Source: Edaphobacter lichenicola
GTDB taxonomy: Bacteria > Acidobacteriota > Terriglobia > Terriglobales > Acidobacteriaceae
Reading direction: 5' to 3'
Assembly: GCF_025264645.1 (NCBI RefSeq)
Contig: NZ_CP073696.1
Location: 3,038,001-3,102,000 of the forward strand
DNA length: 64,000 nt
Below, one piece after another: positions 27,330 through 36,331 of this stretch. Below the pieces are notes generated by a model that saw only the letters and a list, made by a program, of their open reading frames with translations, did not search any database and was not told the origin of the DNA. Every line of letters starts with the position of its first letter. Position 1 is the first letter of the stretch. Made by a program: the position numbers and the translations under genes.

Positions 27330-27767
27330 TCAGCCACTCTGCTCTCGCATGCGCTCAGCCAGGTTCACGGGAAAGATCCTCTCCTGCGACACCTCGATCT
27401 CCCTCTCGCTCCACCAACGAATCTCCTTCATGATCTCCCTCTCATCGGCCGTAACTCCTATCAGTTGAGGAGCATCACGCGCACACTTCGCCTTGAAGAG
27501 AAAATCAACATTGTCCCGCATCTCCCCCTGATGCAAAAACTGGTTGCTGTCGCAATAGACCGGCCCGGTCACCATCAACTCCAGCCCAAGCTCCTCCTTC
27601 ACCTCACGCGCGGCAGCCTCAATCTCTGTCTCTCCACCCTCAATCTCCCCACCCGGCAAAGCCCAAAATACAAACTCGCCATCGTCTCGCGGCACCACAA
27701 AACGAATCAGCAAAATCGCGCCCGTCTCATCGAACAGCATCACCCGCGCCGTCCGCCGCTTCCGCAC
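27330..27767 (-). CDS. Nudix hydrolase
   Basis: This 145-residue protein contains a full Nudix box GGEIEGGETEIEAAAREVKEELGLEL, with the GX5EX7REUXEEXGU spacing intact, so it should hydrolyse a nucleoside diphosphate linked to another group. The substrate is not predictable. The start is not certain: a GTG at 27767 lies one base past the stop of the upstream inositol-phosphatase gene and gives a family-like N-terminus (RTARVMLFDETG); longer starts would run into that gene. Confidence 0.85.
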   Translation of the reverse strand: MRKRRTARVMLFDETGAILLIRFVVPRDDGEFVFWALPGGEIEGGETEIEAAAREVKEELGLELMVTGPVYCDSNQFLHQGEMRDNVDFLFKAKCARDAPQLIGVTADEREIMKEIRWWSEREIEVSQERIFPVNLAERMREQSG

Positions 27768-27768
27768 T

Positions 27769-28650
27769 CTACTTCGCCGCCATCCGTCTCGCCGCAAACT
27801 CCGCTGGCGAAGGAATCGCATCCATCTGTCGTCCCGCAAACATCTCCGTAAAGATATGCACCATCTCGTCCTTGATCAGACCGTTGGTAGCCAACACCTC
27901 GCGACTGTCCAGCGTAAACTTCCCACCGTCGAAGTGAGTCACCGCACCACCAGCCTCCTCCACCAGCAGATACCCCGCCGACGTATCCCACGGATTCAGA
28001 TTGAACTCCCAGAACCCATCGAGCCGTCCGCACGCCACATACGCCATGTCCAGTCCCGCGCTTCCTGCCCGCCTCACCCCATGCGACCGCAGCGTAATCT
28101 CATTGTAAAAATGCACATTCGGGCTCTCATGCCGCTTCTTGCTCGGAAACCCCGTAGCCGTCAGTGACTCCTGAATCGTCGCAATCTTCGACACCGCGAT
28201 CTTTCGCTGATTCAGCCAAGCCCCCTTGCCACGCTCGGCCGAAAACATCTCATCTCGCAGCGGATCGTAGATCACCCCCGCAACCATCTCTCCATCTTGA
28301 TCCGCAGCCAACCCAGCCGCGCGCTTCTCTAATCCCAGCACCACACAAAACGCAGGAAACCCATGCGCAAAGTTCGTCGTCCCATCCAGCGGATCGACAT
28401 ACCACCGATACTCACTATCCAACCCACTCCGCGTCCCCTCTTCGCCATACACCCCATGCGAAGGAAACGCAGCCTTCAACTTCTCCACAATCAACTTCTC
28501 ACTCGCGCGATCGGCTTCCGTCACCAGATCGACGTCACCCTTATACTCGGTGGCCACACCCTTCGTATAAAAGCCACGCAGCAACGCCCCAGCCTGCCGT
28601 GCAATCCCTTCAGCCACATGCGCAAAATCAAACTTCTTCACCATCCCCAT
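27769..28650 (-). CDS. Inositol monophosphatase family protein
   Basis: This 293-residue phosphatase has the metal and phosphate motifs in order: GDVDLVTEADRASE, VYGEEGTRSG, WYVDPLDGTTNFAHG (the DPLDGT signature) and NLNPWDTSAGYLLVEEAGG. It belongs to the SuhB/IMPase family, which removes phosphate from inositol 1-phosphate or related sugars and nucleotides such as PAP. GGGGAGGTG lies just before the ATG at 28650. The Nudix gene follows at one base, so they are co-translated. Confidence 0.92.
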   Translation of the reverse strand: MGMVKKFDFAHVAEGIARQAGALLRGFYTKGVATEYKGDVDLVTEADRASEKLIVEKLKAAFPSHGVYGEEGTRSGLDSEYRWYVDPLDGTTNFAHGFPAFCVVLGLEKRAAGLAADQDGEMVAGVIYDPLRDEMFSAERGKGAWLNQRKIAVSKIATIQESLTATGFPSKKRHESPNVHFYNEITLRSHGVRRAGSAGLDMAYVACGRLDGFWEFNLNPWDTSAGYLLVEEAGGAVTHFDGGKFTLDSREVLATNGLIKDEMVHIFTEMFAGRQMDAIPSPAEFAARRMAAK

Positions 28651-28764
28651 CCCACACCTCCCCTTCAAACTGTCTCCAGTGCTATCGTTCTCACCAGAGT
28701 ATCCTGCGCCCGTCGAGCCTGCTCGAAACTCCGCTCGTCAAAATCGCCCCTTTGAGGTCAGTCA

Positions 28765-29040
28765 ATGCCGAAATTTCTGATCGAACGTGACATCCCCGGC
28801 GCTGGTAACTACACACCCCAGCAACTCACCGCCATCTCCGAAAGCTCATGCCGCTCCCTCCGAGGTATCGATACCGAAGTTCAGTGGCTGACCTCTTTCG
28901 TCACCGCCGACAAGATCTACTGCATCTACATCGCGCCCGACGAAGAGGTCATCCGTCGCCACGCCTTTGAAGGCGGCTTCCCCGCCAACGTAATCACCCA
29001 AATCCACTCCGTAGTCGATCCCAACTACGCCGACGCCTGA
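28765..29040 (+). CDS. DUF4242 protein
   Basis: This 91-residue protein begins MPKFLIERDIPGAG and has VQWLTSFVTADKIYCIYIAPDEEVIRRHA, which is the conserved DUF4242 core. Members are small ferredoxin-like-fold proteins proposed to bind nickel; no function is proved. GAGGTCAG lies 4 nt before the ATG. Confidence 0.88.
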   Translation: MPKFLIERDIPGAGNYTPQQLTAISESSCRSLRGIDTEVQWLTSFVTADKIYCIYIAPDEEVIRRHAFEGGFPANVITQIHSVVDPNYADA

Positions 29041-29042
29041 TC

Positions 29043-30017
29043 TCATCTTTGCGATTGTGATTGATATGCTTTCAGTTGCATAAGCTGCGAGGCCTGCGAT
29101 GGAACTCCTAGTTGCTCCCGCAGCGCATCCGACACTAACTCACGGTCATAAGGCTCCTGCGTGAATTCATGTTTCGCGTCACCCGAGTACTGCGTCCCAA
29201 GCACTTGCTTTTGACCGACCTTCCAGAGATACCGATCCAGGGTAGCCGCAGCGATCCAAACAGCGGTCGCATCTCCCTTGGACACTGCAACCATCGCCAA
29301 GGTATGAGCCAGCAGGTAATCACCCGCACTGTCTCCGTGCTGGAATACAAACGCAGCCTCTTCGAAGTCCTTGCCAGTGTGCAGCGAACCGATGGCCAGC
29401 AGCCTCCGTGTCTGCTCTCGCCGCTCTGCATCAGCCTTATTCACCATCTCCCAATCGATCTTCCCCGCCGTCCGAACGCGCTGATCCTCCTTGTAGATCG
29501 CCTCCATCTCAGTGTTCGGAACATCGGAGTCGTGTGCGGTATAAAGCCGATTGGGCTCCCAATCCAACGCTACCGTCGCCCCAACTTCGACTCGTTCAAA
29601 CACATCAGGCTCCTCGACATCGTCCGCCGGAAGATCATCAAACATCACCATCGCCCGAGCGCCATCCACCCGCATCACATACGCATCCACATCCTTTGGG
29701 TCATTGGCGTTCTGAACGGTGAAGTGCAACGCTCCATCAACCACACGAAACTGAGACACCTTGTCCTTCCGCACGCCCCCGCGCATATTCGCAAACCCAT
29801 TACCATCGCTTGAAAACTTCGCCGGACGCTCCCAACTTCCGCGCAAGCTCTCGCCATCCTGGACCAAACGCAGCACGAATAGGTTGCGCTCTCCCAACCG
29901 TCTCGCCCACGTCCCGGCAAAATCCTTCGTCTCAGCCGCATGCGCTGCAACTGGCACCGCCAATAGCGCAATCAAACACCCTGCCGTACGTACAAGCACA
30001 TTGTTCTTAATGCGCAT
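29043..30017 (-). CDS. Exported protein with DUF6624-like C-terminal domain
   Basis: This 324-residue protein has a signal peptide (LVRTAGCLIALLAVPVAAHA), a beta-rich N-terminal domain (DFAGTWARRLGERNLF onwards), and a helical C-terminal domain with VFQHGDSAGDYLLAHTLAMVA and DRYLWKVGQKQVLGTQYSG. The latter matches what I recall of DUF6624. Function unknown. Its start lies inside the last codons of the VWA gene (11-nt overlap), so it is coupled to it. Confidence 0.75.
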   Translation of the reverse strand: MRIKNNVLVRTAGCLIALLAVPVAAHAAETKDFAGTWARRLGERNLFVLRLVQDGESLRGSWERPAKFSSDGNGFANMRGGVRKDKVSQFRVVDGALHFTVQNANDPKDVDAYVMRVDGARAMVMFDDLPADDVEEPDVFERVEVGATVALDWEPNRLYTAHDSDVPNTEMEAIYKEDQRVRTAGKIDWEMVNKADAERREQTRRLLAIGSLHTGKDFEEAAFVFQHGDSAGDYLLAHTLAMVAVSKGDATAVWIAAATLDRYLWKVGQKQVLGTQYSGDAKHEFTQEPYDRELVSDALREQLGVPSQASQLMQLKAYQSQSQR

Positions 30018-30987
30018 CCGCGTAATACCCCTTCCGATACTGCAGTTGATACTTGCCCTGCAGCTCCGCATCCGACATCCGCACTTTTATAGACCGAAAC
30101 GAAGTATCCGCCCCCCGGTTCGGCGCATAGTACCCCAACAAATACTGCGTCCTCAGGTCATCCGACACATGCGCAAACGCCGGCTCCAGATCCTTCGGAT
30201 CCACAACGTAGTAGTACTTCCCACCCGTATCGTTGGCCAGCTGAATCAGAGCATGCTCCCCACCGGTATTCCGCCCCGCATCCGCATAGATCGGCACAAT
30301 GATGATCGAGTACACCATCGCACCCGCCCTCTGCGCCTGCTCGAGCGCCTGCGTATACCGCGACCCCTTCACCGTATCCTCACCATCCGTAATCAGCACC
30401 ACCACCCGCCGTCGCCCATTGGCAAGCGACGTCCCGTCCAGCCGCTGCGATGCCAGGTAGATCGCGTCATACAACGCCGTCGCCGCGCCCGTATGAATCT
30501 CACTCAACCCGCTCTCAATCCGCTTCTTCTGATTCGTAAACGGCACGACCTCCCGCACCACCTCGGAGAACTCCATCAAGTCGAGCTCGTCCTGCTCCCT
30601 CAGCAGCGCATTCACAAAGTGCTTCGCCGCCTCCTTCTCCAGCCGTTCACTCGTCATCACGCTCTCGCTGGCATCAATCGCCAGCACAATCGACAGCGGC
30701 GTCGAAGACTCCTTCTCAAACACCGCAATCTTCTGCGGCTTCCCATCCTCCAGAATCTCAAAGTCGTCCCGCCCCAGCCCCCCAACCGGCGAACCCTTCA
30801 CATCGACCACGTTCAACGCCACATTCACCAGCCGCGTCTCCACCTTGATCGTCGGCACCTGATCTTCATTACTCTGCGGAGCCTGCGCACCAGGCAGCGG
30901 CGGTGGCCTCCTAACAATCGGCGCCTGCGAAAACAACTCCCCATGCACCATCAACAACCCAGCCAGAGCCCCAACGAGCAACTTCAC
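30007..30987 (-). CDS. Secreted VWA-domain protein
   Basis: This 326-residue acidobacterial VWFA-related protein has a signal peptide, then a Pro-rich segment and VETRLVNVALNVVDVKGSPVGGLGRDDFEILEDG, the typical entry module. The VWA domain follows (LSIVLAIDASESVMTSERL; MIDAS DASES is nearly the canonical DxSxS) with RRVVVLITDGEDTVKGSRY. Such proteins may serve in Ca2+/Mg2+-dependent protein contact, target unknown. It overlaps moaE by 4 nt and the next gene by 11 nt; the tie to moaDE looks positional rather than functional. Confidence 0.85.
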   Translation of the reverse strand: MKLLVGALAGLLMVHGELFSQAPIVRRPPPLPGAQAPQSNEDQVPTIKVETRLVNVALNVVDVKGSPVGGLGRDDFEILEDGKPQKIAVFEKESSTPLSIVLAIDASESVMTSERLEKEAAKHFVNALLREQDELDLMEFSEVVREVVPFTNQKKRIESGLSEIHTGAATALYDAIYLASQRLDGTSLANGRRRVVVLITDGEDTVKGSRYTQALEQAQRAGAMVYSIIIVPIYADAGRNTGGEHALIQLANDTGGKYYYVVDPKDLEPAFAHVSDDLRTQYLLGYYAPNRGADTSFRSIKVRMSDAELQGKYQLQYRKGYYADAH

Positions 30988-31499
30988 CGCACTCCCCCAT
31001 CACGCACCACTCCGCCGTCGTGCTGATCCTCAGCCTCACCACCAACTTGCTGACCCGCTGACCCGCTCACCTGATGCTCCTCAGGAAATGGCTCTCCATC
31101 CGCCCAAATTGCCCCATCCTCAAACTGTTCCTTCTTCCATATCGGAACCGTCTTCTTCAACGTATCAATCAGCCATCGACAAGCATCGAACGCCGCCCCG
31201 CGATGCGCCGAAGCCACCACAATCAAAACACTCGTCTCCCCCACATACAGCCGTCCCAGACGATGCACCAGCGCCACATCCCGCACCCCAAACTTCTCCA
31301 TCGACTCCTCCGCCAGCGCCCGCATCTGCTCCAGCGCCATCTCCCGGTAAGCCTCATAGTCCAGATACAGCGTCTTCCGTCCCCGCGTATTATCCCGCAC
31401 AATCCCGTCGAAGACGCACACCGCTCCATCGGCGCCCGCCTTACTCTCCAGCACAATCTCCTCCGCCGGAATGACATCATCTGTGATCTCAATTCGCAT
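30984..31499 (-). CDS. moaE: Molybdopterin synthase large subunit
   Basis: This 171-residue catalytic subunit converts precursor Z to molybdopterin using sulfur from MoaD. DGIVRDNTRGRKTLYLDYEAY, VHRLGRLYVGETSVLIVVASAHRGAAFDAC and TVPIWKKEQFEDGAIW include the Arg/His and two Lys of the active site. Usual length is about 140-150; the last 25-30 residues (EEHQVSGSAGQQV onward) are a low-complexity tail encoded partly by 8-nt repeats. It follows moaD by 6 nt. Confidence 0.93.
   Translation of the reverse strand: MRIEITDDVIPAEEIVLESKAGADGAVCVFDGIVRDNTRGRKTLYLDYEAYREMALEQMRALAEESMEKFGVRDVALVHRLGRLYVGETSVLIVVASAHRGAAFDACRWLIDTLKKTVPIWKKEQFEDGAIWADGEPFPEEHQVSGSAGQQVGGEAEDQHDGGVVRDGGVR
31044..31073. 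repeat. 8-nt GCTGACCC repeat in the moaE tail
   Basis: ACTTGCTGACCCGCTGACCCGCTCACC contains GCTGACCC twice in tandem. It resembles the series ending glyQ near 20288-20327 and encodes the extra tail of MoaE. Confidence 0.5.
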
Positions 31500-31505
31500 C
31501 CGTTC

Positions 31506-31754
31506 CTAGCCCTCGATCCCGCCGCTCACGGGCGGCAGCAGCGCCACATCATCGCCATCCCGCAGCACAACCTCCGCCCGCGCATACTCCTGGTTCACCG
31601 CCACAGCGATCGAATCCCAGGCAAACCCCGGCACACGCTCCTTGTAGACGTTCAAAACGCCCGCAACGGTAGCCCCATCTATCATTTCGAGCAACTCTTG
31701 GTCGCCGCCCAGCCTCTCCCGCAGCACACCAAAGTAAAGTACACGAACACGCAT
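31506..31754 (-). CDS. moaD: Molybdopterin synthase small subunit (MoaD), GG not terminal
   Basis: This 82-residue ubiquitin-like sulfur carrier has RVRVLYFGVLRERLGG, AVAVNQEYARAEVVLRDGDDVALLPPVSGG. In ordinary MoaD the chain ends at Gly-Gly, whose carboxylate is adenylated by MoeB and thiolated. Here three residues, Ile-Glu-Gly, follow before the TAG. I checked codon by codon from the stop. Either the tail is removed by a protease or the protein uses another chemistry. The ATG at 31754 gives family length; an ATG at 31826 would add 24 residues. It precedes moaE. Confidence 0.85.
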   Translation of the reverse strand: MRVRVLYFGVLRERLGGDQELLEMIDGATVAGVLNVYKERVPGFAWDSIAVAVNQEYARAEVVLRDGDDVALLPPVSGGIEG

Positions 31755-31864
31755 CCAAAGAGCATATCTGACCGCCGTCCTCACAGCCATCGCACCAAAT
31801 TTTCCGGCAATCACAACCTTATTCATTCGATAACCGCAGAAAATAGGCTAAAATTGCCCATCCA

Positions 31865-32845
31865 ATGAACCACGCTGAACTCTTCTGGCGAAATGCATCG
31901 CTGGCATTTCGCCGTGCCACGCGCGACAAACGTGCCTTGAGCAATCTGCTCGGCGCCTTCGCTCTCCTGTCCTACATCGCCTATCTGTTCTGGACGTTCA
32001 CCTACCTCGGCCTCTGGGGCACAATCTGCCTGATGGCAGTCGTCGCAGCGGCAATCGGTCTCGCCATCCTCATCAACAAAAAAAATGCGCGCGACAAAGA
32101 GAGCATCCTCTCTCTCTCATCCCCGTCACCGCTCGAGATTAACGACCTCCGCGAGCATCGCATCCGCCTCGCAAACATCCTCCTCTGCAAAGCCATCATG
32201 GTCGCCCGCGCCGACAACGAAAATCTGCACCGCATGGGCAAAATCGACCCACGCCGTCAAGGAGACTGTCGCCGCCGAACCCTCGACCTCGCACGCCGCC
32301 CCGAACTCTGGCAGACTCTCTCCACCGAAGAGCGCGATCTCCTCATGTCACCCGAGGGCACTTGGAAGTGGGACGCCGTATGGCCAAGAATCATCCGCAT
32401 CGAAGACGTTAGAGTCCTTCGCTGGATCCTCAAAATCGATCCCATCCTTACACCATTCGAGTTCCTCAAACCCGATCTCAGCGCCGCGCTCGAAATCACC
32501 AACAGGCCGGAGCAGGTCGAAGGCAAAGGCTGCATGCCGCCGTGGGATCTGCGCCCCGCACAACAAGCAGCCGAGCAGATGTTGAACCGATGCGTAGCCG
32601 AAGGCATTCACCGAGGCTTTCTCACCATCGAAGACAAAGAAGCCCGCGCCCAGTACATCCACCTCGCGCAAACCCTCGGAGCCAATCAAAGTGAAGATCT
32701 CCTGATCGGCTCTACCATCGTCGCCGAAACCGACAGGCAGCACATCGAATGGATCACACAGGCCGCACTACGCCGCACCAACCTGCTCAGCGCAGTCATC
32801 AAATACCTCAACTCTTCGCCAGACGACGATCTCGAATTCGCCTGA
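31865..32845 (+). CDS. Membrane-anchored hypothetical protein, 326 aa
   Basis: Two hydrophobic helices lie near the N-terminus (LLGAFALLSYIAYLFWTF and GTICLMAVVAAAIGLAILI), followed by a long cytoplasmic domain that includes ELWQTLSTEERDLLMSPEG and EDVRVLRWILKIDPI. The domain is vaguely like DUF4272, but not enough to claim. No ribosome site is visible before the ATG. Divergent from moaD. Confidence 0.65.
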   Translation: MNHAELFWRNASLAFRRATRDKRALSNLLGAFALLSYIAYLFWTFTYLGLWGTICLMAVVAAAIGLAILINKKNARDKESILSLSSPSPLEINDLREHRIRLANILLCKAIMVARADNENLHRMGKIDPRRQGDCRRRTLDLARRPELWQTLSTEERDLLMSPEGTWKWDAVWPRIIRIEDVRVLRWILKIDPILTPFEFLKPDLSAALEITNRPEQVEGKGCMPPWDLRPAQQAAEQMLNRCVAEGIHRGFLTIEDKEARAQYIHLAQTLGANQSEDLLIGSTIVAETDRQHIEWITQAALRRTNLLSAVIKYLNSSPDDDLEFA

Positions 32846-32861
32846 ATCGAGCGAATGTGAC

Positions 32862-32890
32862 CCGGCACAATGGTGCAAGCACTATGCCGG
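32862..32890. terminator. Imperfect hairpin between convergent genes
   Basis: CCGGCA and TGCCGG enclose GTGC-AA-GCAC, giving a nested stem between the 31865 gene and the TonB receptor gene. There is no T-tract. Confidence 0.35.
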
Positions 32891-32897
32891 ATCGTAG

Positions 32898-35177
32898 TTA
32901 GTACTTGAACCGGTACTTCACCTCGCCATAGATCTGCCGGGGATCATTGAAGTGGAACCCGCCAAACGTAAGGCTGTTATCGAGCAGCACGCGATAGTTC
33001 GCTATATTCGTGGTCGTCACCGAAGCCGTAAATCTCTCACCAAAACTCTTACCGATCGAGAGATCAACGCTCGTATGCGAAGGCAGATAAGCATTCGGAT
33101 ACGGCGTCGCCGGATCCGGATCGCCATTCGTAAAGCCAGAGCCGTAGTAGACATTGGTAGAGGCAGTCGTGTGCCAGGGCAGCGTAGCGTTGAAGCCCAC
33201 ATTCAAAGTATTACGCTGGTCGTGATCGACCGGCGTGTAGCCAGGCGTCACGTCGCACTCGGGCGAGGTGATCGGCGCGCAGATCAGTCCGCCCGTAATC
33301 GCTCCCCTCTGCTCGGCGATCTGGTTCGAGTAAGCCAGATGAGCCTGCCCGAAGTGCCACAGCCGCGGCGAGCGAAGACTAAGCTCCCACGCACGTATCA
33401 GCGCACCATCAACAGTCACAGGAAAGTAGATGCTGGAGTCGCCGACATTGGAGTGGTCCAGAAAGTTATTGACGCGAGTCTTGAACGTGTCGACATCGAG
33501 CACCCAGCCACGTAGCGGAATCTGAACCCCGAACTGGTGCTCTTCATCGCGCTCTCCGTGAAGCGGTGCAAAGGCGGTATTGTTGTTGTTCGCAAACTGC
33601 ACAATCGGCCCCGCCGCAGTCAACAGCGGAGGAGGCTGGTAATAACGCCCGTAAAACGCGCGAAACACCCAGTTCAACTTCGGCACGCGAACCGCTACGC
33701 CGAAGCGAGGATCGGTCGCGTCTTCACTGAACTCGCCTTGAAAGTGCGTCTCGCGCAGCCCGGCGATAAGCGTTAGCCACGAAGTAGCTTTGTAGTTGTC
33801 CGAGACGTACTCTTCGATAACGCCACCACTGGCGGAGTCGGGCTTACTGAAGTTGGCGTTGCCACTACCATCGTTGAAGATCGCCCCAAAGAGATAGTTG
33901 TCATGCTGGCCAAACGAGTACAGACCAGCCTGAATGGTGTTACGTGCAATCGCAGTCGTAATGGAAGCCTGCGCGCCGCCGTAGGTTGAAGAACGGTTCG
34001 CAGTCGTAGCCACCGGTGTGTCGTTAGGATTCGACTCATAGTCTGCCTTGTTGTAATGAAAGAACGGCGACACCTGAAGCACAGTCGTTGGATTGAACGT
34101 ACGGAGCCACGTAAAAGCAACAATCGCGTCACCCTCATGCTGACCGTCGCGTAGTCCGCTCGAATCGAACTGCTGATTCCCGAAGCTGTTCGGATCCGGA
34201 TCATACGGTATCTGAAAGTAATCGTTGCGAAGCTGAGTCATCAGCCGAAACTGATCCTTGGCGCTGCCGTTGTAAATCAGAGACGCGAACCCACCATAGC
34301 CATTCGTAGCATCATGCAGAACCATGCCGACAGGAGGAGCAAGCCCATAGTCGCTGCGGTTTCCATTCAAACTGGCGTAGTAGGCGAACTTCTCCGTATG
34401 GTCCCCAAAGTTAAGCTGATCGTCCGTCTGAAAAAAGTTACCAGCCGTGACGATCAGCTCAGCCTCGCGATTCCGCTCGAAGCCAGTACGAGGCACAACA
34501 TTGAACACCCCATACGTTCGGTCTCCGATATCAGACGTATAGCTGCCACGCTGAATCTCAATGTAGTCGATATCCTTCGGGCTGATCTGCGCAGCGAGAT
34601 TACTCGCAATATTTGTATTCGGAACTTCGACGCCATCGATAAGCCAGCTCACCTGGTGCCCTCCGCGCATATGCAGCATGTCGTGGGTGATATACGCGCC
34701 GGGAGTGTAGTCGGTAATCATGGAAAGCGAATTCGTGCGGTCCGAGCCAGGTGTCAGAGCGATACTCTCGCGGTCAACCAGCGTCGTAGGTGTGACCGTA
34801 TTAACGTTGGCCGTATACGCAGGATTCTCCACCGAGACAGCCTGCTGCACCGTTCCCAGTTGCAACTCGAAGTGCAGCGTAGGCGCTGTGTCAGAGGCCA
34901 GCGTAAGAGTCTGTTTCGTAGTTGCGAACCCGCTCTGCGAGATCGTAATAACGTAGTCCCCCAACGGAATCGAGGACAGTGCGAAGGATCCATCCTGATG
35001 AGTCACGGTGCTTTGCGTGTAAGCGGAAGTGGCAGCCTGCAGCTCCACATGAGCGCCGGCGATGGGACGGTGTTGCGGGTCGTGAACGACTCCATGAAGC
35101 TGGCCGAAGATACTGGCATAGGCCGCAGTGGTACCCAGAAGCAGGGACCAGAGACAAAGTAGTGCAAGCTTGCGCAT
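32898..35177 (-). CDS. TonB-dependent receptor with carboxypeptidase-regulatory-like domain
   Basis: This 759-residue outer-membrane protein has a signal peptide (MRKLALLCLWSLLLGTTAAYA), a CarboxypepD_reg-like beta-sandwich at about 25-105 (GQLHGVVHDPQHRPIAGAHVEL), a plug domain (MRGGHQVSWLIDGVEVP, RGSYTSDIGDRTYG) and a beta-barrel ending in Phe-Lys-Tyr. It takes up an unknown substrate across the outer membrane with TonB energy. The plug plus barrel is about 630 residues, somewhat short for the acidobacterial type. GAGGAGATCC precedes the ATG. It may be co-transcribed with the small Cys protein upstream. Confidence 0.88.
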   Translation of the reverse strand: MRKLALLCLWSLLLGTTAAYASIFGQLHGVVHDPQHRPIAGAHVELQAATSAYTQSTVTHQDGSFALSSIPLGDYVITISQSGFATTKQTLTLASDTAPTLHFELQLGTVQQAVSVENPAYTANVNTVTPTTLVDRESIALTPGSDRTNSLSMITDYTPGAYITHDMLHMRGGHQVSWLIDGVEVPNTNIASNLAAQISPKDIDYIEIQRGSYTSDIGDRTYGVFNVVPRTGFERNREAELIVTAGNFFQTDDQLNFGDHTEKFAYYASLNGNRSDYGLAPPVGMVLHDATNGYGGFASLIYNGSAKDQFRLMTQLRNDYFQIPYDPDPNSFGNQQFDSSGLRDGQHEGDAIVAFTWLRTFNPTTVLQVSPFFHYNKADYESNPNDTPVATTANRSSTYGGAQASITTAIARNTIQAGLYSFGQHDNYLFGAIFNDGSGNANFSKPDSASGGVIEEYVSDNYKATSWLTLIAGLRETHFQGEFSEDATDPRFGVAVRVPKLNWVFRAFYGRYYQPPPLLTAAGPIVQFANNNNTAFAPLHGERDEEHQFGVQIPLRGWVLDVDTFKTRVNNFLDHSNVGDSSIYFPVTVDGALIRAWELSLRSPRLWHFGQAHLAYSNQIAEQRGAITGGLICAPITSPECDVTPGYTPVDHDQRNTLNVGFNATLPWHTTASTNVYYGSGFTNGDPDPATPYPNAYLPSHTSVDLSIGKSFGERFTASVTTTNIANYRVLLDNSLTFGGFHFNDPRQIYGEVKYRFKY

Positions 35178-35276
35178 GGATCTCCTCGTCAGAGAGCTGA
35201 CAGAGTTGGAACTTCAATAGGAGTAAGGCAGTACGACCATCGCGCTTCAGAGCAGCGAGAGTCGAATGCCGTTCGA

Positions 35277-35657
35277 CTAGAGAAGATCTACGGGAGGACC
35301 ACGCTTTTGACGGGAACGATCGAGAGCCACGCGGGCGCGGGCCTCGGTCTGTGTTCGAACGGAGGGATGGCTTACGATCTCTGCGAAGATGAGCGATGCA
35401 GCATGGAACGACAGGTCACCATGTTTGACTGGCGTGACCACCGCCGGAAACGCCGGGCACCGCGGCGGAATGGCCGAGAGGCTCACCGCAGATCCATTCG
35501 ACTCCGTGCTCCGCATCTTCAGCATGCAGCGATGCGCGCCGCCTCGTCTGCAGCAAGCCGGCAGATTTGCATCAGGTCCGCCCGCAAAGGCGAGGACAGG
35601 CGAAATCAGCGGGAAGCTGAAGATGACCAGTAGCACGATGCTGAGAAGACGTCGCAC
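35277..35657 (-). CDS. Small exported Cys-motif protein upstream of the TonB receptor
   Basis: This protein of about 126 residues has a signal peptide (VRRLLSIVLLVIFSFPLISPVLAFA) and a motif PACCRRGGAHRCML in the mature part, followed by a Ser/Pro/Arg-rich tail. CC-x6-C with His is a plausible metal site. I recall similar small proteins with ACCRR-type motifs next to acidobacterial TonB receptors, so a role linked to metal or copper is possible (inference). The start is a GTG at 35657; a TTG at 35684 is the only longer alternative. 99 nt separate it from the TonB gene. Confidence 0.65.
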   Translation of the reverse strand: MRRLLSIVLLVIFSFPLISPVLAFAGGPDANLPACCRRGGAHRCMLKMRSTESNGSAVSLSAIPPRCPAFPAVVTPVKHGDLSFHAASLIFAEIVSHPSVRTQTEARARVALDRSRQKRGPPVDLL

Positions 35658-35779
35658 CCGGTTATTGTAGCGGAGCTTTGTCAAAAACTTGTCACAGGCA
35701 CGTGCGGACAGAACGTGCAGAGTGACCTCCGCAAATCAAAACGCTGTAAAACGAAGAACGTTCAGGACATCGGCCCAGT

Positions 35780-36331
35780 TCACTCCGCAAACAACGTCGC
35801 ATCAGGATGCGACTCCTTGGGATACCAAATCCTCGCGCCATCCACCCGCGCGAACTCCGTCATCTCATGCATCCGCCGCGAACTCGCACCATCCGCCGTC
35901 ACAAAGATGTCTTCCACCACCTCACCCCTCGCCAACACCGCATCCCCAATTAGCGACCGGTGACACCGCCACGGCACCGCCTCCGCACACATCACCACCG
36001 TCGCACCCAGCTCCGGCAACCCCATTAACCAGTCGACCTCTGCACTAAACTCCGGCGTCTGCATGTAGTCCGCATACCCTCGAAAGCTCTCGTTCCTCCA
36101 TCCAATATTCACGCTGTCCTTCCGAGCTGCCCTGCGCCCACCCAACCCCACCCTCCACACCGGACGTATCCCTACACTCACCAGCGAAGCAAACAACCGC
36201 TCCTGCCCAAACTGCGGATACCGCTTCGAACCCGGATATCGCCGCACATCCACCAAAGTCGAACACTCGTTCTCGCGCAGCGCCCGCAAGAATGCATCAA
36301 TCTCCAGCGTCGAGTGCCCAATCGTCATCAT
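35780..36331 (-). CDS. DUF488 protein
   Basis: This 183-residue protein begins MMTIGHSTLEIDAFLRALREN with the TIGHS motif, then VDVRRYPGSKRYPQFG and CAEAVPWRCHRSLIGDAV, where the Cys-x6-Cys-His-R block is the DUF488 signature. Its biochemical role is unknown. The ATG at 36331 has GGTGA upstream. A GTG at 36340 is also possible. Confidence 0.9.
   Translation of the reverse strand: MMTIGHSTLEIDAFLRALRENECSTLVDVRRYPGSKRYPQFGQERLFASLVSVGIRPVWRVGLGGRRAARKDSVNIGWRNESFRGYADYMQTPEFSAEVDWLMGLPELGATVVMCAEAVPWRCHRSLIGDAVLARGEVVEDIFVTADGASSRRMHEMTEFARVDGARIWYPKESHPDATLFAE

Noticed and set aside
29761..31026. Plus-strand frame of 421 residues
   Set aside because: Antisense across a DUF6624-like and a VWA gene; Arg/His-rich and spans two real genes.
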